Of a stretch of DNA of 64,000 nt, positions 54,630 to 62,822 are shown piece after piece. The position numbers were made by a program, and so were the translations under genes. Position 1 is the first letter of the stretch; every line of letters begins with the position of its first letter. This stretch comes from Ilyomonas sp963790435. GTDB taxonomy: Bacteria > Bacteroidota > Bacteroidia > Chitinophagales > Chitinophagaceae. Location of the stretch: positions 1,364,001 to 1,428,000 of the forward strand of contig CAWBOI010000001.1 in NCBI GenBank assembly GCA_963790435.1, in the 5' to 3' direction. The notes below the pieces were generated by a model. The model saw only the letters and a program-made list of their open reading frames with translations. It searched no databases and was not told the DNA's origin.

Positions 54630-55194
54630 TGTGTTGTACGCCATTTGCCGACAGAGTAAGACAATCTAAACAGATAAGAAAGTAATAGTTGTTAAATGCT
54701 TATAAAGAAAATACAAGATCACAATTATTTGAACGGGTTTTTATTTGTCACAATAGAATTTGTGGTTTTTATTTCTGTTGTTTTACCCTTTACAATTTAT
54801 TATTTATTAAAAGGGGAAATCCTATTATTGCTTATTGGCATAGGATTGACTTTAAACTTTATTACGGTTGCGTTTTTTTCAGTAAGGTCAATGCTTAGAA
54901 AAGACGCTTCACTCGGCATTCATAAGTTATACGATAAAAAAATAAGGGATAAAATTCGACTTAGTTATCCTACCTTGACAAAGGACACAACAATTTTATT
55001 TATAACATTAATAATTCCATTTATATTAACAATAATTGTTTGTGTGGAGTTATTAAATTCAAGACAAAATTCAACATAATGCCATTCAGGGTTATGAAGC
55101 GGCGTACAACACATGCATTTGTAAAAGCATGGCTGACAACCGCAGCTTGTGCAGCAGTAATGCTTATCATCTTTTGTTCAAGCCGACAGTACGC
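54630..55194. repeat. inverted repeats bordering the orphan gene at 54696
   Basis: TGTGTTGTACGCC (54630-54642) and its exact complement GGCGTACAACACA (55101-55113) flank the gene. GCCGACAG recurs as a direct repeat at 54647 and 55182, and GCGTAC (55102) pairs with GTACGC (55189). The right-hand spacer can therefore fold as a long arm, as in recombination-site cassettes, but it lacks the canonical integron core RYYYAAC. Confidence 0.55.
54696..55079 (+). CDS. orphan three-TM membrane protein in a repeat-bounded cassette
   Basis: A 127-residue protein with hydrophobic segments at about 17-37, 42-60 and 100-120 and a basic cytoplasmic loop (RSMLRKDASLGIHKLYDKKI). I recognise no family. Its region is more AT-rich than the neighbours, and the gene is bounded by 13-bp inverted repeats. 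Acquisition as a cassette is inferred. Confidence 0.6.
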   Translation: MLIKKIQDHNYLNGFLFVTIEFVVFISVVLPFTIYYLLKGEILLLLIGIGLTLNFITVAFFSVRSMLRKDASLGIHKLYDKKIRDKIRLSYPTLTKDTTILFITLIIPFILTIIVCVELLNSRQNST

Positions 55195-55333
55195 TATTGA
55201 ATATTTGTAATTATCTTCAACTTCAGTTTTTCAATTAGGCAATTTGTACCGGCTGACAAAGTTCTATTGCCATGCCTTCACAAATGCTTTAACGTTAGTA
55301 CAAACAAAACGCATCAATGTTAAACCAATTCCC
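55080..55333. other. spacer without a gene
   Basis: It contains the right-hand repeat structure described at 54630-55194, then AT-rich DNA up to the convergent ubiA-like gene. No frame longer than chance looks real. Confidence 0.4.
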
Positions 55334-56209
55334 TTAAAACAACAACAAATCACCAATGACCAGCACTGCAAACACAACGGAAGCAATTCCATTCGCCGTC
55401 ATAAAAGCAATGTTCACTTTGCTTAAATCGTGTGGATGAACAATAGAATGCTGATAAATAAGCATACCAACAAAGACCAAAATTCCCAACCAATAAACGA
55501 TATGAAAGTGTCCATAAAAACCAGCCGCAATGACACAAGCTGCACTTAACAAATGCAATAGCTCAGATACTTTCAAACCTTTGTTTCGTCCCAATACTGC
55601 CGGTATTGAATAGAGTTGTTGCGACTGATCGAACTCAACATCCTGCAAGGCATAGATCACATCAAAACCACTTACCCAAAAAATAACGGCAAAAGAAAAC
55701 AACAGAGGAAGCACATCGAACCTGCCCGTAACGGCAAGATAAGCGCCGATGGGTGCAAGGCTCAAACCCAAGCCCAGCACGAGATGGCAAAGCGGTGTAA
55801 ACCGTTTGGTATAGCTATAAAACAAAATGACAAACAAGGCAACCGGAGAAAGAAAAAAGCAAATGGGATTGATAAAAAAAGTGGCAAAAACAAACAGTAC
55901 ACAACACGCAATAGTAAAGCGCAATGCGCTGTCAGAAGAGATAATTCCTTTTGGGATTTCGCGAATGGCGGTGCGAGGATTGAGCGCATCAAAATGCCTG
56001 TCCAAATAACGGTTGAAAGCCATTGCAGCACTGCGCGCGGTTATCATGCAAATAATAACGAGCAAAAACAAAACAATGTAATGATGGGTTGAAAGGGGTG
56101 AAAATAAAGTTGCCATCACACCTAAAAAAAATCCAATCAACGCAAACGGCATTGCGAAGATGGTATGCGAGAAACGAACTAATGAAAGATAATTTTTGAA
56201 TGTGCTCAT
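55334..56209 (-). CDS. UbiA-family polyprenyltransferase
   Basis: A 291-residue intramembrane prenyltransferase with eight to nine hydrophobic helices. The two Asp-rich motifs are AMAFNRYLDRHFDALNPRTA (NRxxDxxxD) and SGFDVIYALQDVEFDQSQQL (DxxYAxQDxxxD). The sequence resembles 4-hydroxybenzoate/menaquinone-futalosine (MqnP) types. With UbiX at 18910 it fits quinone synthesis. Two copies of the dispersed word (55885, 56063) lie antisense to its coding strand. Confidence 0.88.
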   Translation of the reverse strand: MSTFKNYLSLVRFSHTIFAMPFALIGFFLGVMATLFSPLSTHHYIVLFLLVIICMITARSAAMAFNRYLDRHFDALNPRTAIREIPKGIISSDSALRFTIACCVLFVFATFFINPICFFLSPVALFVILFYSYTKRFTPLCHLVLGLGLSLAPIGAYLAVTGRFDVLPLLFSFAVIFWVSGFDVIYALQDVEFDQSQQLYSIPAVLGRNKGLKVSELLHLLSAACVIAAGFYGHFHIVYWLGILVFVGMLIYQHSIVHPHDLSKVNIAFMTANGIASVVFAVLVIGDLLLF

Positions 56210-56218
56210 CTTTTTATT

Positions 56219-56692
56219 TTAAGTGCGAATAATGTCTGTATCAACAGGTATAAAACCCAACTGTCTTGTCCCATTTACAATCATTCCTTTGTGATGGAAT
56301 TCATGTGTAATCACGTGAGTAAACAACTGCAAAACCGAAAAGGTTAATGTTACATTTTGACGCTTTTTAAAGCCTGTTATCATCGTGTCTTTGTTATCAA
56401 AAGAAGAAAGAAAATTATACACGGCATCATTTACTTCGGTGTAAAATATTTTCACATCATCCATTGTTTGCCACGCCGTTTCATTTGTCATTAACAGCGG
56501 ATTTTTCAATGCAAATTCATTCAGCCAGCTTAGATAACATAGCGCAACATGATTTAAAAAATAGCAAACCGATTTATTACCGCACACTTCCATTGGCTTA
56601 TGCATTTTTTGAAAAGGAATAGTTGCCAGGTAATCGAACAGAACGCCTCTTGCGCTTTGCACTAACTTGTATTGCTCAAATAACGTTTTCAT
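56219..56692 (-). CDS. DinB-family protein
   Basis: A 157-residue four-helix bundle of the DinB/YfiT type, with HVALCYLSWLNEFAL and the metal-site motif THEFHHKGMIV. Members bind divalent metal and act as thiol-transferases or unknown enzymes. It overlaps the methyltransferase gene upstream by 17 bp, so the two are translated together. Confidence 0.8.
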   Translation of the reverse strand: MKTLFEQYKLVQSARGVLFDYLATIPFQKMHKPMEVCGNKSVCYFLNHVALCYLSWLNEFALKNPLLMTNETAWQTMDDVKIFYTEVNDAVYNFLSSFDNKDTMITGFKKRQNVTLTFSVLQLFTHVITHEFHHKGMIVNGTRQLGFIPVDTDIIRT

Positions 56693-57236
56693 CTTGTTTG
56701 ATTGATGGAATTATCATTTGCCTCACACACTCCCACAACACAATACCAGCAGCGGTTGCAATGTTTAGTGAATGCTTCGTACCCATTTGCGGAATCTCTA
56801 TACAACCGTCGCAAAGCAAAATGGTTTCCTGTTCAACGCCCGTTACTTCATTGCCAAAAATGAGTGCAAGTTTATCATCTTTCTTCACTTCAAAGCCTTG
56901 CAACGGAATGCTGTTTTGCACTTGCTCTATGGCAAATACCAAATAACCATTTTGCTGCAATTCGATGATCGCTTCCGTTGCATTGGTAAAGTGTTTTGAG
57001 GCAACCGTTTCATCAGCACCCAAAGCTGTTTTAGAAATTTGTTTGTGTGGTGGATGTGCTGTGTAACCTGTGGTGTAAACTGCTTCCAGCAAAAAAGCAT
57101 CTGCCGTGCGCAACACGCTACCTACATTATAAGCACTGCGAACATTTTCTAACACCGCGATGATGGGAAACTTTTCCGATTGCCTAAACTCTGTAACCGT
57201 CTTGCGATCCAGTTCGTCCATGCTTCTTTTTTGCAT
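56676..57236 (-). CDS. SpoU/TrmH-family RNA methyltransferase
   Basis: A 186-residue SPOUT enzyme. Motifs are AVLENVRSAYNVGSVLRTAD (motif 1), LALIFGNEVTGVEQETILLC (motif 2) and IEIPQMGTKHSLNIATAAGIV (motif 3, trefoil knot). It 2'-O-methylates tRNA or rRNA ribose. The exact target is unknown; the length suits a minimal TrmH/TrmL-like protein. Confidence 0.9.
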   Translation of the reverse strand: MQKRSMDELDRKTVTEFRQSEKFPIIAVLENVRSAYNVGSVLRTADAFLLEAVYTTGYTAHPPHKQISKTALGADETVASKHFTNATEAIIELQQNGYLVFAIEQVQNSIPLQGFEVKKDDKLALIFGNEVTGVEQETILLCDGCIEIPQMGTKHSLNIATAAGIVLWECVRQMIIPSIKQDENVI

Positions 57237-57286
57237 TAAAGCAAAGATAGGACGCGATAAAGAAAAGGAAAGTTAGAAACGATATA

Positions 57287-58129
57287 TCATTGAGTGAGAT
57301 GAGATAACGGAAAAGAATTTTTCATCCGAATGCCCTTATCGGTTTGTTGCAATGTGCAACATTCAATGCTGGGATCGTGCTCAAAAAAGAGAACGTAATT
57401 GTAGCTCAACGCTTCTTGTAAAAAGAACTCTTTTTCTTGTAAAGTAGTAAGCGGAAACATGTCATAAGCCATCACATAAGGCAAAGGAATGTGCGCAACC
57501 GAAGGCAGCAAATCCGCCATGTACAAAAGGGTTGTACCATTATAATTAATCTGCGGAAGCATCATGTTTTTCGTGTGGCCGTTGGCAAAACGAATGGAGA
57601 TATTTTCAGAAAACGAAGGTTTGTTTTCATCAATCATTTTCAACTGACCGCTTTCCTGCAAAGGCAAAATATTTTCTGGTAAAAATGACGCTTTCTCGCG
57701 GGCATTTGGCTTTGTTGCCCATTGCCAATGCGGTTCATTGCTCCAGTAAGTTGCAGACGGAAATGCAGTTTGCAACTTCTCTCCCACCCGTTCTACAGCA
57801 CCGCCAACATGGTCGAAATGAAGATGCGTAAGAATCACATCAGTTATATCATGTTTGGAAAAGCCCTTTTTTTGTAAAGATGAAAGCAACGTATCGTTGC
57901 CGGATAAATAATAATGACTAAAAAACTTTTCGCCTTGCTTGTTACCAATGCCGGTATCAATTAAAATCAATCGGTTTTCATCTTCAATCAACAGGCAACG
58001 CATTGCCCAATTGCAAAGATTATTGTCGTCGGGCGGGTTCAATTTTTGCCATAAACTTTTGGGTACAACGCCAAACATGGCGCCTCCATCCAATTTAAAA
58101 TAGCCGGTATCAATGGTGTATAATTTCAT
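57287..58129 (-). CDS. MBL-fold metallohydrolase
   Basis: A 280-residue metallo-beta-lactamase-fold enzyme with ILIDTGIGN, the metal motif LTHLHFDHVGGAV and further His/Asp ligands (ANGHTKNMM, YMADLLP, FFEHDP). The sequence resembles lactonase/quorum-quenching or related hydrolases; the substrate is not known. Its start overlaps the stop of the MFS gene (ATGA). Confidence 0.88.
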   Translation of the reverse strand: MKLYTIDTGYFKLDGGAMFGVVPKSLWQKLNPPDDNNLCNWAMRCLLIEDENRLILIDTGIGNKQGEKFFSHYYLSGNDTLLSSLQKKGFSKHDITDVILTHLHFDHVGGAVERVGEKLQTAFPSATYWSNEPHWQWATKPNAREKASFLPENILPLQESGQLKMIDENKPSFSENISIRFANGHTKNMMLPQINYNGTTLLYMADLLPSVAHIPLPYVMAYDMFPLTTLQEKEFFLQEALSYNYVLFFEHDPSIECCTLQQTDKGIRMKNSFPLSHLTQ

Positions 58130-59448
58130 GCGGCAACCAACGAAGAAGAGGTTCTTTGTTTTTGCAAAGCAAAGAATAAAATGATAAAACCAAGAATGAA
58201 AAAAAAGATCAGAGCAATGATGGAATTGCGCATGTTGCCAGTCATTTGTTGTACAAAACCAAACGAAAACATACCAATCACGATGGCAATTTTTTCGGTA
58301 ACATCATAGAATGAAAAAAAGGAAGCGGTATCTTCTGTTAGAGGCATCAGCTTCGCATAGGTGGAGCGACTTAACGATTGAATGCCACCCATCACCAAAC
58401 CTACCAAAACTGCCACAATATAAAACTGTACTTCTGTAGTAATTAAGTAAGCAATGATGCAAATGCCAATCCATATCAGCACCACAAACATGAGCACTTT
58501 AAAGTTGCCGAAACGCTCTGATAATTTCGCCATAACATAAGCACCGGCAATGGCAACAATTTGTATGATGAGAATGCAGGCAATCAATTTTTCGGTTGCC
58601 AGGTGAAGCACCTGGCTGCCAAACAAAGTAGCAGCAAGCATAACGGTTTGTACGCCCATGCTGTAAAAGAAAAATGCCAACAAATAGTTTTTTAAAACTG
58701 GCAAAGCCTTTACTTGTTGCCACACTTTTTTCAATTCGGCAAAGCCTTTTGTAAAGATGTTGTCAGTTTGTTTTTGTACATTTTTTTTGATTTTAGGCAA
58801 AACAAAAAATGTGACTTGCGCAAAACCCATCCACCACAATCCAACTAATAAAAATGATAACCGCGGCGCAAACGTGGCGTCTTTAATTCCAAACCATTCG
58901 GGCTTCAACACAAATAAAAAACAAACGATTTGGAGCAGCACACTGCCGATGTAGCCGTAAGCAAAACCCTTTGCACTAACTCTGTCCTGATCAGCTTCGG
59001 CTGCAATTTCGGGTAGATAGGAGTTGTAAAAAACAAGACTTCCGCAATAGCCGATAGCAGCTAAAATGGCGCAGATAATGCCAAGTGATAGAGTGCTTTC
59101 ATCAAAGAAATATAATGTGCAACAGGCAAGACTTCCAAGGTAGCAGAAGAACTGCATGAACCTTTTTTTATTGCCTTTGTAATCGGCAATGGAAGAGAGA
59201 ATGGGTGAGATGCAGGCAATAACAAGATATGCAAACGCAATGGCGTAATTATACAACGATGCGCTTTCAAGCGTTGTGCCTAAAAAATGCACCTGATGAC
59301 TGATGACGTTGCCAGTACTGTCTTTTGTTGAAGTGATGGCATCGTAATAAGCCGGAAAAATAGTGGACGTGATTACGAGGTTATAAGCACTGTTTGCCCA
59401 ATCGTACATTGCCCAGCCATTGATTACTTTTTTAGAAGCCGTTTGCAT
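58126..59448 (-). CDS. MFS transporter, UMF1 (Atg22-like) type
   Basis: A 440-residue porter with about twelve helices. The N-terminal NGWAMYDWANSAYNLVITST and the SRSTYAKLMPLTEDTASFFS segment are typical of the UMF1 family, related to yeast vacuolar amino-acid effluxer Atg22. The substrate is unknown, perhaps amino acids. Coupled to the MBL gene. Two copies of the dispersed word (58155, 58766) lie in the coding region. Confidence 0.85.
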   Translation of the reverse strand: MQTASKKVINGWAMYDWANSAYNLVITSTIFPAYYDAITSTKDSTGNVISHQVHFLGTTLESASLYNYAIAFAYLVIACISPILSSIADYKGNKKRFMQFFCYLGSLACCTLYFFDESTLSLGIICAILAAIGYCGSLVFYNSYLPEIAAEADQDRVSAKGFAYGYIGSVLLQIVCFLFVLKPEWFGIKDATFAPRLSFLLVGLWWMGFAQVTFFVLPKIKKNVQKQTDNIFTKGFAELKKVWQQVKALPVLKNYLLAFFFYSMGVQTVMLAATLFGSQVLHLATEKLIACILIIQIVAIAGAYVMAKLSERFGNFKVLMFVVLIWIGICIIAYLITTEVQFYIVAVLVGLVMGGIQSLSRSTYAKLMPLTEDTASFFSFYDVTEKIAIVIGMFSFGFVQQMTGNMRNSIIALIFFFILGFIILFFALQKQRTSSSLVAA

Positions 59449-59551
59449 GAAGCTTTGGTTTTAAAGAGCAATGTATTCGATGTTTTGCATTTGGGCAAAT
59501 GAGCTATACCTATAATGAGGCTTGCATCATTACTTTTGTTTCATGGGGGGT

Positions 59552-60172
59552 TTATTTGTCAAATTTTGATTCATCAATCATCGACAAAATTTCTTTTCCA
59601 TCAATGTCATTTGTATATACATAAGTGATGGCAAAATACATTCCCTTGTAGAAAGTAGTCATGTAGCAAGTACGAATCACAATATTACTATTGACTGAAA
59701 TATCAACATTGAAAGTCCTAAAATCAACTCCGTCAATTAACTTACTCGAAAATGCAGAATCAATCTTTGAATTTGACATTTGAGTTACAAATGTCTTGTA
59801 AAATATATCTTTTGCTGACTTGTCTACCGTTTCCCAATTCTGTTCAGTGATCGAACTTGCATTGGTCAAATTAACAACCAAATTATTGAATTTGTTTTTA
59901 GATACATTAACTAAATTTATGAGATGTGACATATTAACATCTCTTTTCATCGTGCTTTCTACCATTGCTTTTCCTTTGGCAGTATTCTTCACTGTGGTAG
60001 TAGAATCAACTGACTTAAAATCTGGTAAAATATTAATTGTCCAACCAATTTGCTTAAAATAATGAAGCGAACTGTCTGTTTGACTATAAAGTGTTTTAAA
60101 AAAAACACATAGTGTAATAAATATAAACGCTCTCCTAAAATAGCCCATAATACGATAATTCTTATAGTTCAA
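59552..60172 (-). CDS. hypothetical exported protein
   Basis: A 206-residue protein with a signal peptide (about 1-30 ending LYSQTD). The mature part has alternating strands and Ser/Asn/Lys-rich loops, and a C-terminal YMTTFYKGMYFAITYVYTND segment like small stress or PsbP/DUF1795-type domains. I do not assign a function. The region is AT-richer than its neighbours. It is bordered by uppP on the same strand. Confidence 0.55.
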   Translation of the reverse strand: MNYKNYRIMGYFRRAFIFITLCVFFKTLYSQTDSSLHYFKQIGWTINILPDFKSVDSTTTVKNTAKGKAMVESTMKRDVNMSHLINLVNVSKNKFNNLVVNLTNASSITEQNWETVDKSAKDIFYKTFVTQMSNSKIDSAFSSKLIDGVDFRTFNVDISVNSNIVIRTCYMTTFYKGMYFAITYVYTNDIDGKEILSMIDESKFDK

Positions 60173-60210
60173 ATTGAAAGTGTTTGCTTAATGATGACAA
60201 TAAATATCTT

Positions 60211-61008
60211 CTATTTCACATAACCCTTGTAAATCAAAAACAACATAACCACGCCCAATATAATCCGATACACACCAAAGGCGCGAAACGAATGTTTTTG
60301 TATGTAAGAAATAAAAAACCTTACGGCAATAAGCGCAACAATGAACGAAACCAAACTACCCACGCCCAACACTGCATAGTTGTTTTTGCTCAACACATCT
60401 GGATGATCTTTATAAACGTCCCAAAAGCTTTTTACACTTGCGGCAAACATAGTAGGAACAGCGAGAAAGAAAGAGAATTCAGCAGCTACACGGCGCGTTA
60501 ATTTTTGACTCATACCACCAACAATGGTAGCTGCACTCCGGCTTAAGCCTGGAAAAATAATAGCCAATACTTGGAAGCAACCTATCACAAATGCTTTGGG
60601 ATACGAGATTTGTCTGTCATCATCAATACGTTGCCGAGTAAAAAATTTATCAATGAACAAAAGGATGATACCGCCAATCAACATTACCCAAGCTATAAAC
60701 TGAGTGTTATCAAGCACTGTATCAATGTGCTTTTTTAAAATGGCACCAAAAATTAAAGCAGGAATAATAGCAATGATAAGCTTGATGTAAAAAACAGAGC
60801 GCGAAAAATCGAAAAATCGTTTGTAAAAAATGACAACGACAGAAAGTATCGCAGCGAGTTGAATAACGACTTCAAACATATCAACAAACGGCGATGCGCT
60901 TACACCGAGCAATGGATTGGCAAAGCGAAGATGTGCAGTACTGGAAACAGGTAAAAATTCGGTAAGACCTTCAATAATGGAAAGGATGATTGACTGAAAG
61001 TAATTCAT
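60211..61008 (-). CDS. uppP: undecaprenyl-diphosphatase UppP
   Basis: A 265-residue membrane enzyme that recycles the cell-wall lipid carrier by removing a phosphate from undecaprenyl diphosphate. Motif 1 is SIIEGLTEFLPVSSTAHL and motif 2 PGLSRSAATIVGGMSQKLTR, both with the conserved acidic/Ser/Arg residues. It can confer bacitracin resistance. Transcribed alone. Confidence 0.95.
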   Translation of the reverse strand: MNYFQSIILSIIEGLTEFLPVSSTAHLRFANPLLGVSASPFVDMFEVVIQLAAILSVVVIFYKRFFDFSRSVFYIKLIIAIIPALIFGAILKKHIDTVLDNTQFIAWVMLIGGIILLFIDKFFTRQRIDDDRQISYPKAFVIGCFQVLAIIFPGLSRSAATIVGGMSQKLTRRVAAEFSFFLAVPTMFAASVKSFWDVYKDHPDVLSKNNYAVLGVGSLVSFIVALIAVRFFISYIQKHSFRAFGVYRIILGVVMLFLIYKGYVK

Positions 61009-61040
61009 TTAAATTGGTTTGGTTTTATTGACTTTTTGAG

Positions 61041-61135
61041 CTCCAAAGTCACAAAAGACACAAAGCTTTACAAACAATACATCAAAGAAAACTTTGTTCT
61101 TATCTGTGTTCTTAGCGTCTTTGTGGTTCAAAATT
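61041..61135. repeat. CACAAAG-word inverted repeat
   Basis: CTCCAAAGTCACAAAAGACA at 61041 pairs imperfectly with the complement of GAACCACAAAGACGCTAAGA ending near 61130. It is the third member of the family at 15036 and 39745. Confidence 0.6.
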
Positions 61136-61147
61136 AAAAACAAAAAT

Positions 61148-61211
61148 CCCGCAAAGAAAAGAATAACAAAGTTTGGTTTTATCACATTTTTGTTATCCTT
61201 TTCTTTGCGGG
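61148..61211 (-). terminator. long terminator hairpin with a sister motif in the loop
   Basis: A 23-base left arm (CCCGCAAAGAAAAGAATAAC then AAA) pairs with 61189-61211 with one mismatch. On the minus strand it is followed by ATTTTTGTTTTT. The loop contains GTTTGGTTTT, the CC-type sister of the dispersed word. It terminates the small gene at 61228 and perhaps the clp unit. Confidence 0.8.
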
Positions 61212-61227
61212 AGATGGGACGTGCTGA

Positions 61228-61374
61228 CTAATTGCTTTTAAACAGTTGATCAACTGCGCCAGCCATCATCGGAAATTTTTCTTTTACGAAATTGGCTACT
61301 GTTTCAACAGCGGTTTGTGCTTGCTCCGGCGTAATGCCCGCTGCGGTTGTAATGCGTTCAACTAATTCGTTCAT
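61228..61374 (-). CDS. 48-residue small conserved-looking protein
   Basis: The frame MNELVERITTAAGITPEQAQ, TAVETVANFVKEKFPMMAGA, VDQLFKSN ends at a TAG. The helix pattern resembles small DUF2267/DUF2780-like helical proteins often found as single genes in Bacteroidota. It lies after clpX on the same strand and just before a strong terminator, which supports a real transcript. Function unknown. Confidence 0.7.
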   Translation of the reverse strand: MNELVERITTAAGITPEQAQTAVETVANFVKEKFPMMAGAVDQLFKSN

Positions 61375-61459
61375 ACTGTTTTCAATTTTTAAGTGTTAAT
61401 AGTCAATTGAACTTTCCAGTTCTTTCAATCATACATTAACCATATTCAATTAACAATAA

Positions 61460-62701
61460 CTACGCTACTTTTAAAAGGTTCATTTTGCTGTTTTCAAATT
61501 GCTGCTTTGCATACGCCAATGTTACATGGAACTCTTTGGTGTTACTGCCTGGTAGTTCAAACATAGCGTCGGTTAAAATCTGTTCGCATATACTGCGCAA
61601 ACCTCGTGCACCCAGCTTAAATTCCATTGCCTTCAACACAATAAAATCGAGCACTTCAATGTCAACAACCAGTTTGATGTTTTCAATTTCAAACAAGCGC
61701 TGGTATTGTTTCATCAGGCTGTTTTTTGGCTCGGTTAATATCAAACGTAATGTTTCTGCATCCAACGGTTCCAAGTGCGTAATCACGGGCAAACGTCCCA
61801 GCAATTCGGGTATCAAACCAAAGCTTTTTAAATCGGTAGCATTTACAAATTGCAACAGGTTTTTCTTTTGCGTTTCCTGAAGTTCTTTATTTACACCAAA
61901 ACCAATGGCATTGGTATTCACGCGCCGTGAAATAATTCTGTCAACGCCATCAAAAGCACCGCCGGCAATGAAGAGAATATTTGCGGTATTCATCTTCACC
62001 ATTTTTTGTTCAGGATGCTTTCTGCCACCTTGGGGAGGAACCAGAACATCAGTGCCTTCCAATATTTTTAATAAGCCTTGCTGAACACCTTCACCACTTA
62101 CATCGCGCGTAATAGAAGGATTGTCGTTTTTGCGGGCAATCTTATCAATTTCATCAATATAAACAATGCCTTTTTCGGCCGCAGCCACATCATAATTGGA
62201 GGCTTGCAGCAAGCGTGTGAGCATACTTTCCACATCTTCACCTACATAACCGGCTTCTGTAAATACGGTAGCATCCACAATGGCAAACGGAACGTTCAAC
62301 AACTTGGCAACTGTTTTGGCAAGTAAGGTTTTGCCAGTGCCTGTTTCACCAACCATGATGAGATTGCTTTTTTCAATTTCAATTTCATCGGCCTGCTTTT
62401 TCTGCGTAATGCGTTTGTAGTGATTGTACACCGCAACGCTGATTATTTTTTTTGCATCGGTTTGCCCAACAATGTATTTATCCAAAAACGATTTAATCTC
62501 TGCCGGCTTGCGAATGGCAAATTCATAATGTTTGTCTTTTGCTTTTTGCCGGTTGTCCAATTCCTGTCCAATCAGGTTTTGCGCATGTTCAACACAGTTG
62601 TCGCAAATGTGTTCGCCATGTTGTCCGGCAATTAACACATTCACTTCGTCGCGTGGTTTGCCGCAAAATGAACAGCTTAATTTGTATTGTTGTTTTGCCA
62701 T
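61460..62701 (-). CDS. clpX: ATP-dependent Clp protease ATP-binding subunit ClpX
   Basis: A 413-residue AAA+ unfoldase. The N-terminal zinc domain has CSFCGK and CDNC. Walker A is GETGTGKTLLAK, Walker B YIDEIDKIAR, and sensor and VSGEGVQQGLLKILEGT segments follow, with GARGLRSICE near the end. It feeds substrates to ClpP, encoded upstream. The ATG at 62701 begins the zinc domain; an upstream in-frame start at 62767 is not supported by homologues. Confidence 0.95.
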   Translation of the reverse strand: MAKQQYKLSCSFCGKPRDEVNVLIAGQHGEHICDNCVEHAQNLIGQELDNRQKAKDKHYEFAIRKPAEIKSFLDKYIVGQTDAKKIISVAVYNHYKRITQKKQADEIEIEKSNLIMVGETGTGKTLLAKTVAKLLNVPFAIVDATVFTEAGYVGEDVESMLTRLLQASNYDVAAAEKGIVYIDEIDKIARKNDNPSITRDVSGEGVQQGLLKILEGTDVLVPPQGGRKHPEQKMVKMNTANILFIAGGAFDGVDRIISRRVNTNAIGFGVNKELQETQKKNLLQFVNATDLKSFGLIPELLGRLPVITHLEPLDAETLRLILTEPKNSLMKQYQRLFEIENIKLVVDIEVLDFIVLKAMEFKLGARGLRSICEQILTDAMFELPGSNTKEFHVTLAYAKQQFENSKMNLLKVA

Positions 62702-62766
62702 AATATTTAGCTTACCAATTGAAAATGAGTTTTCATTCCAATACTCAGTTTTTAAATTAATCTGCA

Positions 62767-62802
62767 AAAATAAAAAAGAAACCGCCGTGTTACAGCGGTT
62801 TC
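62767..62802 (-). terminator. terminator between clpP and clpX
   Basis: GAAACCGC, a 9-base loop and GCGGTTTC are followed on the minus strand by TTTTTTATTTTT. It should reduce read-through from the clpP genes into clpX. Confidence 0.75.
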
Positions 62803-62822
62803 ACTATTAAAAAAGGATTGAA

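Larger units (their letters stand above)
2790..58776. repeat. dispersed word family CAAAAACAAAC (34 copies)
   Basis: Exact 11-mers on the + strand start at 4597, 9009, 10760, 11695, 21653, 22280, 23037, 26617, 31444, 45913 and 55885. The complement starts at 2790, 21683, 23841, 30365, 37632, 52780 and 58766. Copies of the 10-mer CAAAAACAAA with another last base start at 18880, 19578, 36243, 41390, 42554, 46053, 47559, 49885, 51477 and 56063 on the + strand. The complement of these starts at 3360, 13772, 17588, 39737, 46476 and 58155. About half are intergenic although genes fill most of the window. A preceding G (GCAAAAAC) is frequent. A sister form with CC in the middle, CAAAACCAAAC, occurs at 7601, 11443, 15056 and 19382 (complement strand). 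The coordinates span first to last copy; the feature is not continuous. Confidence 0.85.

Noticed and set aside
54630..55194. Canonical integron attC sites
   Set aside because: The RYYYAAC/GTTRRRY cores are not met (GTACAAC/GTTGTAC), and no integrase is in the window. Kept only as a cassette-like repeat.
2790..58776. CRISPR array or tandem repeat for the 11-mer
   Set aside because: Copies are dispersed by kilobases, in both orientations, without regular spacers, and no cas gene is present.
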